Source of the DNA: Nonomuraea sediminis
GTDB lineage: Bacteria > Actinomycetota > Actinomycetes > Streptosporangiales > Streptosporangiaceae
Length of the DNA: 64,000 nt
NCBI RefSeq assembly: GCF_018531495.1
Contig: NZ_JAHDTI010000011.1
Location: forward strand, 62,001 to 126,000
Direction of reading: 5' to 3'
This document shows positions 31,828 through 40,830 of this stretch, piece by piece; the first letter of the stretch is position 1, and each line of letters begins with the position of its first letter. The position numbers were made by a program, and so were the translations under genes. Under the pieces are notes generated by a model, which saw nothing but the letters and a program-made list of their open reading frames with translations, had not been told where the DNA came from and did not search any database.

Positions 31828-32518
31828 GCAGCCCCTCGCCCGTGCCCCTCCCCGACAGGATCCGGCAGAACTCCACGGCGTCCAGCACGTGCTCCTCCCC
31901 GGACGTGCCGAACTTGCCGCCCGCCGTCCCCTGGAGCACCAGCCGGTACGGCCGACCGTGCCGACGGGCCCATTCCTCGACGACGTCGGCCACGATCAAC
32001 CCGTCGTGATCGGCGGTGAGCAGAAGCTCGTGGCCGGTCGCCCGGCAGACGTCCACCCGGTGCATCCAGGTGTCGCGCGTCAGGATCGTGTCGAAGAGGT
32101 AGCCCAGGCGCCACGTCTCGCGCACCCCGTCGACCTCCTGCGGCATCGGCATCATCCGCAGCGGAGCCGGCAGGCGGCGCCGTGACCTGGCGCCCCGCGG
32201 TGCCGCGTCCGCCAGCCGTTCGAGCAGGTCGGCGGTGGACAGGTGGGCGCGCTCGGCCACCTGGACCTCGGTCATGCCGTCGATCACCGGCCGGTCGCCC
32301 GCGACCTTGCCGCCGGTGCGGACCACGTGGACGAACTCCCTGACCGACGTGGTGAACTCCATCATGCCCAGCACGTGCCCGGCCATCGCCCGCACGTCCC
32401 ACGCCGGGCAGCCGGTGGGCTTGGACCAGTCCTCGGCGCTGAGCGCGCGCGCCACCTCGACGAACCGGGCGTTCTCCGCCGCCATCAGCATGGCGGCCTG
32501 CTCCCTGGTGAAGGTCAT
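31805..32518 (-). CDS. Maleylpyruvate isomerase/DinB-fold (MDMPI) protein
   Basis: 237 residues. The N-terminal four-helix bundle has WSKPTGCPAWDVRAMAGHVLGMM, with the His and later ligands (TRDTWMHRVD) of mycothiol-dependent metal enzymes. Actinobacteria use these for thiol transfer to small molecules. It is encoded downstream of a TetR gene with a four-base overlap (32515-32518), so it is probably its co-regulated partner. Confidence 0.87.
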   Translation of the reverse strand: MTFTREQAAMLMAAENARFVEVARALSAEDWSKPTGCPAWDVRAMAGHVLGMMEFTTSVREFVHVVRTGGKVAGDRPVIDGMTEVQVAERAHLSTADLLERLADAAPRGARSRRRLPAPLRMMPMPQEVDGVRETWRLGYLFDTILTRDTWMHRVDVCRATGHELLLTADHDGLIVADVVEEWARRHGRPYRLVLQGTAGGKFGTSGEEHVLDAVEFCRILSGRGTGEGLLSRHVPF

Positions 32519-33108
32519 CCTTGATCACTCGCCTTCAGGCGATCGGAGATGTGCGCGTAGTACATCTCCATGGCCTCGTCGACCAGGCGGGTCCAGCGGT
32601 CCCCGCCGGGGTCGTTGGAGATCTGCTGGTCGGTCAGGCCCGTGCCGATGGCCGTCAGCAGATCCAGTGCGGCCGGATCGGTGATGCCGAACTCGGCCAG
32701 CTTGTCGCGCATCTTGCCGAGCCCCGCCACGGACAGCGCGAACGTCTCGGGCGTCGGCTCGAAGCCGGGGATCGTCCGCTGGAAGAGCAGCTGGTAGCGG
32801 ACCGGGTTGGCGGTGCAGAACCCGACGAAGAACCGCATCCCGATCTTGATGTCGGTCAGCGGGTCGCCGGTGAAGCACAGTTTGGCGTGCCCCTCGAGGT
32901 ACTCCCGGCAGCCCTGGGCGAACATCGCGTCGTAGATCGCGTGCTTGGCGGCGAAGTAGGAGTACAGCGACGGAGCCCGCATCCCCACCTCGCGGGCTAC
33001 GTCGCGCAGCGTCAGGCCGGCCAGGCCCTCGGTCGCGGCCAGCTTCCACGCCACGGCGAGGATCTCCGCCCGAGTGCTCTGATGGCGTTCGGCTTTCCTA
33101 TCGCGCAT
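32515..33108 (-). CDS. TetR family regulator
   Basis: 197 residues. DNA-binding domain at about 10-55 (LTLRDVAREVGMRAPSLYSYF), with a larger C-terminal ligand domain (TetR_C_33-like, FLVG-type helices). ATG 33108 with AGGAG 7 bases upstream. That ribosome site lies inside the palindrome at 33115-33131, so repression may block both transcription and ribosome access. Co-transcribed with the MDMPI gene. Confidence 0.92.
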   Translation of the reverse strand: MRDRKAERHQSTRAEILAVAWKLAATEGLAGLTLRDVAREVGMRAPSLYSYFAAKHAIYDAMFAQGCREYLEGHAKLCFTGDPLTDIKIGMRFFVGFCTANPVRYQLLFQRTIPGFEPTPETFALSVAGLGKMRDKLAEFGITDPAALDLLTAIGTGLTDQQISNDPGGDRWTRLVDEAMEMYYAHISDRLKASDQG

Positions 33109-33114
33109 CGGTTC

Positions 33115-33131
33115 TCCTAACGCTGTTAGGA
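33115..33131. promoter_or_regulatory. Palindrome over the TetR ribosome site
   Basis: TCCTAAC (33115-33121) and GTTAGGA (33125-33131), perfect 7-bp arms with 3 bases between. On the minus strand the proximal arm supplies the AGGAG of the tetR ribosome site. Candidate autoregulatory operator. Confidence 0.7.
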
Positions 33132-33274
33132 ATTGTCGCGCCGTATGAGGCGGGCGTCAATGTCTCTACTGCGGGCCGTACAGACTTCTGCTTGAGATTT
33201 GTCCGCATCGGTGCGGGACTGTCTGCTCTATCTCGTCTACCGTCCAAAGTCCCTGAGGCGAGGAGACGGTAACG

Positions 33275-34549
33275 GTGAACTGGCTCATCCACGACTACCG
33301 TGAGGACGACCTGGCGGCCGTCGTCCATCTGATCGACACGACCGCCGGGCTCGGGCAGGAGTCGGTGTTCTCGCTGGCCGAGTGCATCGGCGCGCTGACC
33401 TCGCGCCAACCCGCCGTGGTGGCCGTGCACCGGGGCACGCCGATCGGCGCCGCGCTCGCGCAGGTGACCGGCGAGCGGGCCTGGGTGATGCGGATCGCGA
33501 TCGCCGGAGCCTGGCGGGGGCGCGGGCTGGCCAGCGCGCTGCTGAGAGAACTGGAGCGGCGGCTGGTGGACGCGCGGGTGCGGCGCATCGCCTACGTACT
33601 GCCCGAGGAGGAACTGCTCGGCGAGGGCCTGGTGAACGCCGGCTACACCCGGCGGCCTGCCGTGGCCTACTTCGAGAAGACCGAGCCCGCCGTCGCCGGC
33701 GGCGCCCTGCTCGCCGAGCTGGGCGGGCGGCTGCTGCCCGGCGACCTGTGGGACAAGGTCGCCGGCATGGAGGTGGAGAAGGACCTGATCGAGCGGCGCA
33801 TCGTGCTGCCGCTGGCCGAGCCCGAGCGCGCCGCCCGGCACGGCGTGCGCCCGCCGCGGGCCATCGCCCTGTTCGGCCCGCCCGGCACCGGCAAGACCAC
33901 CTTCGCCAGGGCGATCGCCTCACGGCTCGGCTGGCCGTTCGTCGAGCTGCTGCCCTCCAGGCTGGCCGACGACGGCAACCTGGCGGCGGCGCTGCGGACC
34001 GCGTTCGGGCGGATCGCCGAGCTCGAGCGGGTGCTGGTGTTCATCGACGAGGTCGAGGAGATCGCCGCGGTCAGGGGAGAGCGCCCGGAGGCGGGCAGCC
34101 ACAGCATCACCAACGAGCTGCTCAAGCTGATCCCCGGTTTCCGCGAGCGGGACGAGCGGCTGCTGGTGTGCGCCACCAACTCCATCAGCTCGCTCGACCC
34201 GGCGTTCCTGCGGCCCGGCCGCTTCGACTACGTGGTCCCGATCGGCACCCCAGACGCCGTCGCCCGCCGGGCGATCTGGGCCCGCTACTCCGACGGCCGC
34301 GCCGACGTGGACCTGGACACGCTGGTCGAGGCGAGCGAGCTGTTCACCCCCGCCGACATCGAGCACGCGGCCCGTACGGCGGCGCAGACGGCCTTCGAGC
34401 GCGACTTCGCCACCCCGCGCGCCCTCGACGTCCCCGCCGGCGCCAGCACCACCGACTACCTCGAGGCGATCGGCCAGTGCCGCCCCACGGTCACCGCCAC
34501 CATGATCGACGACTTCAGTGCGGACATCACCTCGCACGCGCGCCTTTAG
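33275..34549 (+). CDS. GNAT acetyltransferase-AAA+ ATPase fusion
   Basis: 424 residues. Residues 1-135 are a GNAT domain with the acetyl-CoA loop WRGRGLASALL (80-90). After a linker, an AAA+ module has Walker A GPPGTGKT (201-208), Walker B VFIDEVEE (255-262), sensor Asn302 and the arginine-finger region RPGRFD (313-318), as in Cdc48/FtsH-type ATPases. No protease or membrane part. The pairing suggests ATP-driven remodelling coupled to acetylation of a protein, but no partner is evident nearby. GTG/ATG choice: ATG-like start at 33275 after GAGACGG. Confidence 0.88.
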   Translation: MNWLIHDYREDDLAAVVHLIDTTAGLGQESVFSLAECIGALTSRQPAVVAVHRGTPIGAALAQVTGERAWVMRIAIAGAWRGRGLASALLRELERRLVDARVRRIAYVLPEEELLGEGLVNAGYTRRPAVAYFEKTEPAVAGGALLAELGGRLLPGDLWDKVAGMEVEKDLIERRIVLPLAEPERAARHGVRPPRAIALFGPPGTGKTTFARAIASRLGWPFVELLPSRLADDGNLAAALRTAFGRIAELERVLVFIDEVEEIAAVRGERPEAGSHSITNELLKLIPGFRERDERLLVCATNSISSLDPAFLRPGRFDYVVPIGTPDAVARRAIWARYSDGRADVDLDTLVEASELFTPADIEHAARTAAQTAFERDFATPRALDVPAGASTTDYLEAIGQCRPTVTATMIDDFSADITSHARL

Positions 34550-35094
34550 TAGGAGACCCAGTCGTCGGCGATGGCGCTGTGCACGATGGAGTCGCGCCAG
34601 CCCGCGGGGGTGAGGACGTGGTGGCGGATGCGGCCTTCCTCGACCATGCCCGCCGTGAGCATCGCGAGCTGGGCAGGGAGGTTGGCAGGTGAGCGGGCGC
34701 CCCAGATGCGGTGCAGGCCCACCTGCCGGAAGCCGAACGACAGCAGCAGCTTGATGAGGTCGGTGCCGATGCCGCGGCCCCACTGGTCGGGCCGCAGGCC
34801 GAGGCCGATCTCGGCGCTGTGCGGATGATCGGCCTCGATGTGCAGCCGGGCGACGCCGATCACGTCGCCGAAGCCGGCGTCGGTGACCGCGAGCACGTAG
34901 AGGCGGCGCGGGTCGGCGCGCGCCGCCTCCATGGCGTCACGGATGATCCGGTCGACCTCGTCGAGCGTGCGCGGGGCGAAGGGCATGTGCTCGGTGACGG
35001 CCGGGTCGCCGTAGACGGCGTGCAGCGCGGCCACGTCCGCCTCGGTGACGTCGCGGAGGCCGAGGCGGGAACCGTTGACGTGGACGCTACGCAT
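34546..35094 (-). CDS. RimJ/RimL-type GNAT N-acetyltransferase
   Basis: 182 residues. GNAT core RLGLRDVTEADV at the start, acetyl-CoA motif LRPDQWGRGIGTDLIKLLL, and late HRIWGARSPANLPAQL with the conserved Asn. Acetylates protein N-termini or amines. Its stop overlaps the stop of the convergent GNAT-AAA fusion gene by 4 bases. Substrate unknown. Confidence 0.9.
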   Translation of the reverse strand: MRSVHVNGSRLGLRDVTEADVAALHAVYGDPAVTEHMPFAPRTLDEVDRIIRDAMEAARADPRRLYVLAVTDAGFGDVIGVARLHIEADHPHSAEIGLGLRPDQWGRGIGTDLIKLLLSFGFRQVGLHRIWGARSPANLPAQLAMLTAGMVEEGRIRHHVLTPAGWRDSIVHSAIADDWVSY

Positions 35095-35136
35095 GGGCAG
35101 AAGGTAACGCTACTTCAGCGATCTCTACAAGAGATG

Positions 35137-35904
35137 TCAAGTCGCCAGTTGACTGCCGTAAGCTCGCGCGACAAGTTCTGCGATCGCGCCGTGCGCGCCG
35201 AGGGGTTCGGCGTGCCCCGCGTCGATCGAGGCGGCCGCCTCGGCCACGATGCCCTCGGGCGCCTCGTGGCCGATCAGGCAGGGGGCGATGGCCAGGCGTT
35301 GCGCGCCCGCGGCGCGCAGGCGCTGTGCCGCCACGGCGACGCCCGGCTCGCTGTCGAGCGAGGCCGCCACGACGGGCAGCGTGAGCCGGGAGGCCAGCAG
35401 CACGGCGGTGGGCTGGACGGCGCCGACGGCCTGCTCGCCGCCGGCCGTACCGAGGATGACGGCGTCGACGGGGCTGGAGACGTTCAGCAGGCGGACCCTG
35501 TCGGCCCTGGCCAGGCCGCGTTCGGCCAGCCTGATGTGCAGCGCCTCCGCGAGCAGCGGGTGCGGCCCGAGCGGCTCGGTCACCACCGCGCCGGAGCCGC
35601 TGGCGGCCACGGCCTTGCCTATCTCCGCCATGACCATCGGGTCCGCCCAGGTCACCAGCGGGACCACGACGGCGTCCCGGCCGGCGGGCAGAGTCCCGGC
35701 CAGCTCGGCCAAGCTTGACAACCGGACCTCGATCTGCGGGTTATCGACCCGGACGACGGCGGCGATCTCGGCGGCCACTCCCTCGACGCTGCCCGGCGCG
35801 GCCAGGACGAGCATGGGCGCGTCCGGCGGCAGGGACGTGGGCACCGGTGCCCGGTGGCGACCGCCGCCGGGCCTGGGGGAACGTTGACGTACAGGCAGGC
35901 TCAC
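35137..35904 (-). CDS. CbiX/sirohydrochlorin chelatase-like protein lacking the usual His
   Basis: 255 residues with the duplicated chelatase fold: the second half has PVVAASLDSEPGVA and RLAIAPCLIGHEAPEG, which match CbiX-type proteins. The first half reads LAAPGS where active family members have A-H-G-S, so the metal-handling His is absent there. A degenerate or repurposed chelatase is likely. The N-terminal 30 residues are basic and proline-rich, and Met31 is an alternative start. Confidence 0.7.
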   Translation of the reverse strand: MSLPVRQRSPRPGGGRHRAPVPTSLPPDAPMLVLAAPGSVEGVAAEIAAVVRVDNPQIEVRLSSLAELAGTLPAGRDAVVVPLVTWADPMVMAEIGKAVAASGSGAVVTEPLGPHPLLAEALHIRLAERGLARADRVRLLNVSSPVDAVILGTAGGEQAVGAVQPTAVLLASRLTLPVVAASLDSEPGVAVAAQRLRAAGAQRLAIAPCLIGHEAPEGIVAEAAASIDAGHAEPLGAHGAIAELVARAYGSQLAT

Positions 35905-36048
35905 AGGCGCGCAGTTTATGCGTATTCGCGATGCGGTGTTCGAGGAATCGGCGGCGATTCAATCACAACGCGCCGGGTGTGGCCGAGATCACATCGTGAT
36001 GCCGGAAGACGTTGACATACCCGCATAAAAGCGGCGAGTGTGGAGCAA

Positions 36049-36065
36049 CTAGAAACGCGTTCTAG
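36049..36065. promoter_or_regulatory. Palindrome upstream of MFS gene
   Basis: CTAGAA (36049-36054) and TTCTAG (36060-36065) with a 5-base spacer, 35 bases before the MFS start. Possible regulator site. A TTGACA at 36012 may be the promoter -35, but no good -10 was found. Confidence 0.4.
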
Positions 36066-36099
36066 AGCGACAATCAAGGACCGTCCCCGGAGGATGGGC

Positions 36100-37395
36100 A
36101 TGAAGCCGTTCTATGTCCGCGAACTGAGCGTGTACCCGGTCGGTAGTCGCCGGATCCGCCTGCTGGCCGTCGCCGTCCTGGCCAGCCTGGTGGCCAACTT
36201 CGAGACCACGATCGCCACGATCCTTCCCCTGCTGCTGAAGGACCTGAGCATGTCGCTCACGGTCTACGGCCTGATCGCGGCCACCTCCGTGCTGGTGGGC
36301 GGCCTGTCGGCGGCATTCGGCGGCATCCTGTCGGACCGCTGGGGCCGCGTGACGATCCTCGTCCCCACCCTCACCGTCACCGCGGCCTGCAACTTCCTGC
36401 TGGCCACCGTGAGCACCAGCGGCGGCCTGTTCGCCGTCCGCTGCCTCATGCTGTTCATCGAGGGCGCCGGGATCACGATCACCGCCTCGCTGGTGCGTGA
36501 CTTCTCCCCGCGCCTGGGCCGCGCACAGGCCTTCGCCTTCTGGACCTGGGGCCCGGTCGGCGCCTCGTTCCTGGCCTCGCTGATCGCCAGCGTCACACTG
36601 CCGATGTTCGGCAACCGCTGGCAGTCGCAGGCGATCATCATGGGCATCGTCTCGCTGGTGCTCTGCGCCGTGATCATCTGGCAGATCGCCGAACCGTCCG
36701 CCGCGCTGCGCGCCCAGGTCATGCAGGCCGAATCGGAGGTCAGCGCCGAGGAGAAGATCGACCCTGGCAAGGTCAGGGAGCTCTTCAAACACCCGCACCT
36801 GTGGGCGCACGTCTTCGGCAACACCGGATGGCAGATCCTCTACTGGACCTTCGCCATCTTCGGCCAGACCATCCTGACCGACGCCTTCAAGGTCACCACC
36901 GCCCAGGCCAACGGCATCGTGGCGCTCGGGCTGGTGCTCAACGCGCTGGCGGTGATCGTGGTCGGCCGGGTCACCGACAGGCTCCAGCTGCGCAAGCCGT
37001 TCACGGCCGTGGGCACGGTCCTCACGATCGGGATGCTGGCCTACTACATCGCGATCATCGGCACCGAGGTCTCCTCCGCCCACGTCACGCTCGTCTACGC
37101 CTTCCTGTTCCTGTTCATGGGCGTCGCCTACGTTCCGTGGATGGCCAACTTCTCCGAGAACGCCGAGGACGTCGACTCCCGCCTGCAGGGCGCGGCGCTG
37201 GGCATCTGGGGCATGGTGGTCCGCGTCATGATCGTGGTCCTGCTCGTCGTCGCACCCCGCGTCGTGGTCGTGGGCGGCTGGCACACCTGGCTGCTCGTCG
37301 GCCTGGTGGGCCAGGCGGTCTTCCTGGCCTCCATGGTCGCCTTCAAGGGCAGATGGCGTACGGCGGGCGCCACGATGATCACTTCGAAGGGATGA
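36100..37395 (+). CDS. MFS transporter
   Basis: 431 residues with twelve predicted membrane helices and the loop motif GGILSDRWGRVT between helices 2 and 3. ATG 36100 follows GGAGG at 6 bases. Substrate unknown, and the central loop (AQVMQAESEVSAEEKIDPG) is acidic. Its 3' end overlaps the convergent SPFH gene by 17 bases. Confidence 0.9.
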   Translation: MKPFYVRELSVYPVGSRRIRLLAVAVLASLVANFETTIATILPLLLKDLSMSLTVYGLIAATSVLVGGLSAAFGGILSDRWGRVTILVPTLTVTAACNFLLATVSTSGGLFAVRCLMLFIEGAGITITASLVRDFSPRLGRAQAFAFWTWGPVGASFLASLIASVTLPMFGNRWQSQAIIMGIVSLVLCAVIIWQIAEPSAALRAQVMQAESEVSAEEKIDPGKVRELFKHPHLWAHVFGNTGWQILYWTFAIFGQTILTDAFKVTTAQANGIVALGLVLNALAVIVVGRVTDRLQLRKPFTAVGTVLTIGMLAYYIAIIGTEVSSAHVTLVYAFLFLFMGVAYVPWMANFSENAEDVDSRLQGAALGIWGMVVRVMIVVLLVVAPRVVVVGGWHTWLLVGLVGQAVFLASMVAFKGRWRTAGATMITSKG

Positions 37396-38311
37396 CCACC
37401 GACTGCGGGTTCCCCGGGGCGTACACCGTGATGCCCTGGGGGAGCGAGCGCAGCTTGTCGATCTCGGCGCACGCCGGGCACTTGTCGTAGCCGTCCTGGC
37501 GGGCGCGGTTGGCGTCCGCCTCCGCCCTGGCCTGGGCGACCTTCGCCTGGGCCTCGGACACGGCCGCGCTGGCGGCCAGCGACCTGTCGACCGCCTGCTG
37601 CACCTCGGCGGGCAACGACACCTTGGCCAGCGTGAAGTGCATCCCGGTCAGGAAGTCGCCGCCCAGCGTCTGCGGCAGGTCGCGGGCCAGCGCGGTGTTG
37701 ACCGCGTTCTGCACCCTGGCGATGTTGGTGTTGCTGTCGAGCGGCTTGAGCGAGGCGCTCTGCAGCAGCGAGCAGGACGGCATCAGCTCGTTGCAGCGCA
37801 TCGCGCCGATCTCGGTGCGCAGCGCGTTGTCGATCACCGGGCGGACCGCCTGCCCGAAGAAGGCCGACCAGCCGTCGTCGCCGTCCCAGGCGTACAGCGA
37901 CTCGTCGTTCTGCGAGCGGAAGGTGCGCGTGCCGTACTTGTCGTCGAAGCGCTTGAGAGTCTCGTGGTCGAGGTTGAGCGTGAAGTACAGGGTGCCCTCG
38001 ATGCCCAGGTTCACCCCGTCACTGCTCGGTACGGTCACCACGTCCACACCCAGCCGGCTGGCACGCTTGGGATCGGCGGTGATCGTGTAGAAGCGCTGCT
38101 GGGCGGGATACCGGTGGATAGACGACCACATCCCGGTCCACTCCAGGCCCGAGCCGGGGTCGATGACCTGGCGGACCCGGTTGTCGTCGAGCGGACCCCC
38201 GTCACGCACGACGGCGACCACTCCGGCGTCGGCGCTCTCGAGCCCTCGGACGCCCCCGATCAGCAGGGGGATCGCGACGATCGCCGCGATGATCATTAAC
38301 GTGATGCGCAT
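37379..38311 (-). CDS. SPFH/prohibitin-domain membrane protein
   Basis: 310 residues. N-terminal membrane anchor (3-24), then an SPFH domain (about 26-230) with the VVTVPSSDGVNLGIEGTLYF strands, and a C-terminal Ala/Gln-rich coiled coil (AQAKVAQARAEADANRARQ) as in stomatin/prohibitin proteins. Two late Cys (CPAC) are unusual. It probably assembles rings or microdomains at the membrane. Convergent with the MFS gene upstream. Confidence 0.88.
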   Translation of the reverse strand: MRITLMIIAAIVAIPLLIGGVRGLESADAGVVAVVRDGGPLDDNRVRQVIDPGSGLEWTGMWSSIHRYPAQQRFYTITADPKRASRLGVDVVTVPSSDGVNLGIEGTLYFTLNLDHETLKRFDDKYGTRTFRSQNDESLYAWDGDDGWSAFFGQAVRPVIDNALRTEIGAMRCNELMPSCSLLQSASLKPLDSNTNIARVQNAVNTALARDLPQTLGGDFLTGMHFTLAKVSLPAEVQQAVDRSLAASAAVSEAQAKVAQARAEADANRARQDGYDKCPACAEIDKLRSLPQGITVYAPGNPQSVVIPSK

Positions 38312-38376
38312 GGATGCCTCCCGGACGGGCGGCGGTGGCAGCCGCCGCCCGCCATCCTTTCGCGGGTCTGCCGGGA

Positions 38377-39669
38377 TCAGTCCCGGACGGAAAAGGGCTC
38401 CGCGGCGAGATCGACGTCGCGGGTCTCCGGCGCGATGGCCAGCCCCAGGGCGGTGACCGCCAGCGCGACCACCACGTACACCGACACCGCCAGCGTGGTG
38501 CCGTAGATGGAGAACAGCTTCAGCGCGATGATCGGCGCCAGCGCGCCGCCCACGATGCCGGCCACCTGGTAGCCCATCGACGCGCCGCTGTAGCGCAGGC
38601 GGGTGCTGAACAGCTCGGCGATGAAGGCGGCCTGCGGGCCGTACATCGCGGCGTGCGCGATCAGCGCGACGATAGCGGCCAGCGCGATCATCGGGAACGA
38701 CTTCGTGTCGAGCAGCGGGAAGAAGGCGAACACCCAGATGGCCGCGCCGATCACCCCGGCCAGGTAGACGGGCCGCCTGCCCACCCTGTCCGACAGCACC
38801 CCGAACAGCGGGATCAGCACCAGCTGCAGCGCCGAGCCGATCAGCACCGCGTTCAGCCCGAACGAGCGGGGCAGCTTCAGCGAGGTGGTGACGTAGACGA
38901 GGATGTAGGCGGTGAAGGTGTAGAAGGCCACGTCCACGCCGATGCGCGCGGCGAAGGCCGACAGCAGCGCCCGCGGGTGCGTGCGCAGCACCTCCAGCAG
39001 CGGCATCCTGGACTTCCGCGGCAGCTCGGCGAACAGCGGCGACTCGGTGACGCGCAGCCGCACCCAGAGCCCGACCAGCACGAGCACGCCCGACAGCAGG
39101 AACGGGATCCGCCAGCCCCACGACAGGAACGCCGAGTCCGACTGCGCGAACGACATGATCGTCAGCAGCCCGGTGGCCAGCACGTAGCCCGCGGGCACGC
39201 CGACCTGCGGCCAGCTGGCGTTGAAGCCGCGCCGCCGCTCGTCGCCGTGCTCCAGCGACATGATGACCGCGCCGCCCCACTCGCCGCCCAGGCCGAGGCC
39301 CTGGACGAACCTGAGTACGGCGAGCAGGACCGGCGCGGCCACGCCGATGGAGGCGTATCCGGGCAGCAGGCCGATGAGGAAGGTGGACAAACCCATCACG
39401 AGCAGCGTCACGACCAGCACGGTCTTGCGCCCCGACCGGTCGCCGAAGTGGCCGAAGACGATGCCGCCGAGGGGCCTGGCGACGAAGGCCACCGCGTTGG
39501 TGGTCAGCGCCAGCAGCGTGGCGTTGAGCGGGTCGAACGTCGGGAAGAACAGCTTGCCGAAGACCAGCGTCGCGGCCGTGGTGTAGAGGAAGAAGTCGTA
39601 CCACTCCAGCGACGTGCCGATCAGGCTGGCGAGGATCACCCGCCGGGTCTGCGTGGGGGAGCCTGACAT
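38377..39669 (-). CDS. MFS metabolite:proton symporter
   Basis: 430 residues. The openings SLIGTSLEWYDFFLY and VARPLGGIVFGHFGDRSGRK are hallmarks of the MHS family (organic acids, osmolytes). ATG 39669 has AAGGAG 7 bases upstream, and longer frames are shadows. It is divergent from the GntR gene, which probably regulates it through the ATTGTTGAACAAT site between them. Confidence 0.93.
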   Translation of the reverse strand: MSGSPTQTRRVILASLIGTSLEWYDFFLYTTAATLVFGKLFFPTFDPLNATLLALTTNAVAFVARPLGGIVFGHFGDRSGRKTVLVVTLLVMGLSTFLIGLLPGYASIGVAAPVLLAVLRFVQGLGLGGEWGGAVIMSLEHGDERRRGFNASWPQVGVPAGYVLATGLLTIMSFAQSDSAFLSWGWRIPFLLSGVLVLVGLWVRLRVTESPLFAELPRKSRMPLLEVLRTHPRALLSAFAARIGVDVAFYTFTAYILVYVTTSLKLPRSFGLNAVLIGSALQLVLIPLFGVLSDRVGRRPVYLAGVIGAAIWVFAFFPLLDTKSFPMIALAAIVALIAHAAMYGPQAAFIAELFSTRLRYSGASMGYQVAGIVGGALAPIIALKLFSIYGTTLAVSVYVVVALAVTALGLAIAPETRDVDLAAEPFSVRD

Positions 39670-39711
39670 CCCATCGCTCCTTATGGAAGGGGGTGTCCCA
39701 CCAACGTAGAT

Positions 39712-39724
39712 ATTGTTGAACAAT
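39712..39724. promoter_or_regulatory. GntR-type operator
   Basis: ATTGTTGAACAAT, a perfect 13-bp palindrome (6-bp arms around one base) in the divergent spacer of the symporter and GntR genes. FadR-family sites commonly have this TTGT-N-ACAA form. Confidence 0.7.
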
Positions 39725-39759
39725 TCGACAAGAGGTTTGTTGGATGATTCCTTTGAGGC

Positions 39760-40440
39760 GTGGACAACGTCGTCGCGGACCTGCAGCACGACCGGTCACG
39801 CCTCGGCCGGACGAGCACCGCCGAGCGCGTGGCCGACATCCTGCGCGACCGCATCATGGAGGGCTTCTTCAAGCCGGGGCAGCAGCTGTCGGAGGAGGCC
39901 ATCGCCAAGGTGCTCGAGGTCTCGCGCAACACGCTGCGCGAGGCGTTCCGCCTGCTGGGCCACGAGCAGCTGCTGGAGCACCGGCTCAACCGCGGCGTGT
40001 TCGTCAGGAAGCTGTCGGCCGACGACGTGCGCGACCTGTACCGGGTGCGCCGGGTGATCGAGGGCGCCGCCGTACGCAGGAAGGTGCCCGAGGAGGCGCT
40101 GGGCAGGCTCCGCAGGGCGGTGGCCGAGGCCGAGCAGGCCGCCGCCGGCGACGACTGGCAGGGCGTCGGCACCGCCAACATCCGCTTCCACCAGGCGCTG
40201 GTCGCGGCCAACGGCAGCCCGCGCCTGGACGAGGCGATGCGGCAGCTGCTCGCCGAGCTGCGCCTGGTCTTCCACGTCATGGAGAACCCGCGCCTGCTGC
40301 ACGAGCCCTTCGTCGAGCGCAACCGCGCCCTGCTCGAGCTGCTCGAGGCCGGGCGCGCCGAGGAGGCGGCCCCCTTCCTCGAGGCCTATCTCGACGACGC
40401 GGAACGGCTCCTCATCCACGCCTACGACCCGAACCGCTAA
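39760..40440 (+). CDS. FadR-type GntR regulator (FCD domain)
   Basis: 226 residues. The winged-helix domain spans 20-85 (LRDRIMEGFFKPGQQLSEEAIAKVLEVSRNTLREA) and the C-terminal FCD ligand domain has the metal-binding His/Asp pattern (RFHQALVAANG, HVMENPRL). GTG 39760 is the only in-frame start near the spacer. It likely senses an organic acid carried by the divergent symporter. Confidence 0.92.
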   Translation: MDNVVADLQHDRSRLGRTSTAERVADILRDRIMEGFFKPGQQLSEEAIAKVLEVSRNTLREAFRLLGHEQLLEHRLNRGVFVRKLSADDVRDLYRVRRVIEGAAVRRKVPEEALGRLRRAVAEAEQAAAGDDWQGVGTANIRFHQALVAANGSPRLDEAMRQLLAELRLVFHVMENPRLLHEPFVERNRALLELLEAGRAEEAAPFLEAYLDDAERLLIHAYDPNR

Positions 40441-40449
40441 CGTGCCGTC

Positions 40450-40812
40450 ATGGACCGGATCTTCACGCTCGACGAGGCGCGTGCGCTCCTGCCCGCGGTC
40501 ATCGAGGACGCCCGCGAGCTGATCGCCGCCCGCGCCGACCTGGCCGAGATCGCCTACGACCGGGAGAACGAGGGCTCTTCCGCGCTCGGCGGCCTGGCCG
40601 AGATGAAGGCGATCGAGGCCCGCATCGAGGAGACGCTCAGCAGTTGGATCGGCCAGGGCATCGAGGTCAAGGGCATCGCCCCCGTCCTGGTCGACTTCCC
40701 GTCCGTCCTCGACGGGGTGTCGGTGCGGCTGTGCTGGGTCGAGGGCGAGACCGAGCTCGGCTGGTACCACCGCACGGAGCTGGGCTTCCCCGGCCGCCGC
40801 CCGCTTCCCTGA
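40450..40812 (+). CDS. DUF2203 protein
   Basis: 120 residues with FTLDEARALLPAVIEDA at the start and VLVDFPSVLDGVSVRLCWVEGE then GWYHRTELGFPGRRP at the end, the complete DUF2203 signature. Helical N-terminal half, compact C-terminal half. Function unknown in the family. It lies 9 bases after the GntR stop. Confidence 0.92.
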   Translation: MDRIFTLDEARALLPAVIEDARELIAARADLAEIAYDRENEGSSALGGLAEMKAIEARIEETLSSWIGQGIEVKGIAPVLVDFPSVLDGVSVRLCWVEGETELGWYHRTELGFPGRRPLP

Positions 40813-40830
40813 GCTCTAGGGTGGGTGATC

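Noticed and set aside
37379..39799. An 806-residue frame covering SPFH and symporter genes
   Set aside because: The part upstream of 38311 is a shadow of the symporter read in another frame.
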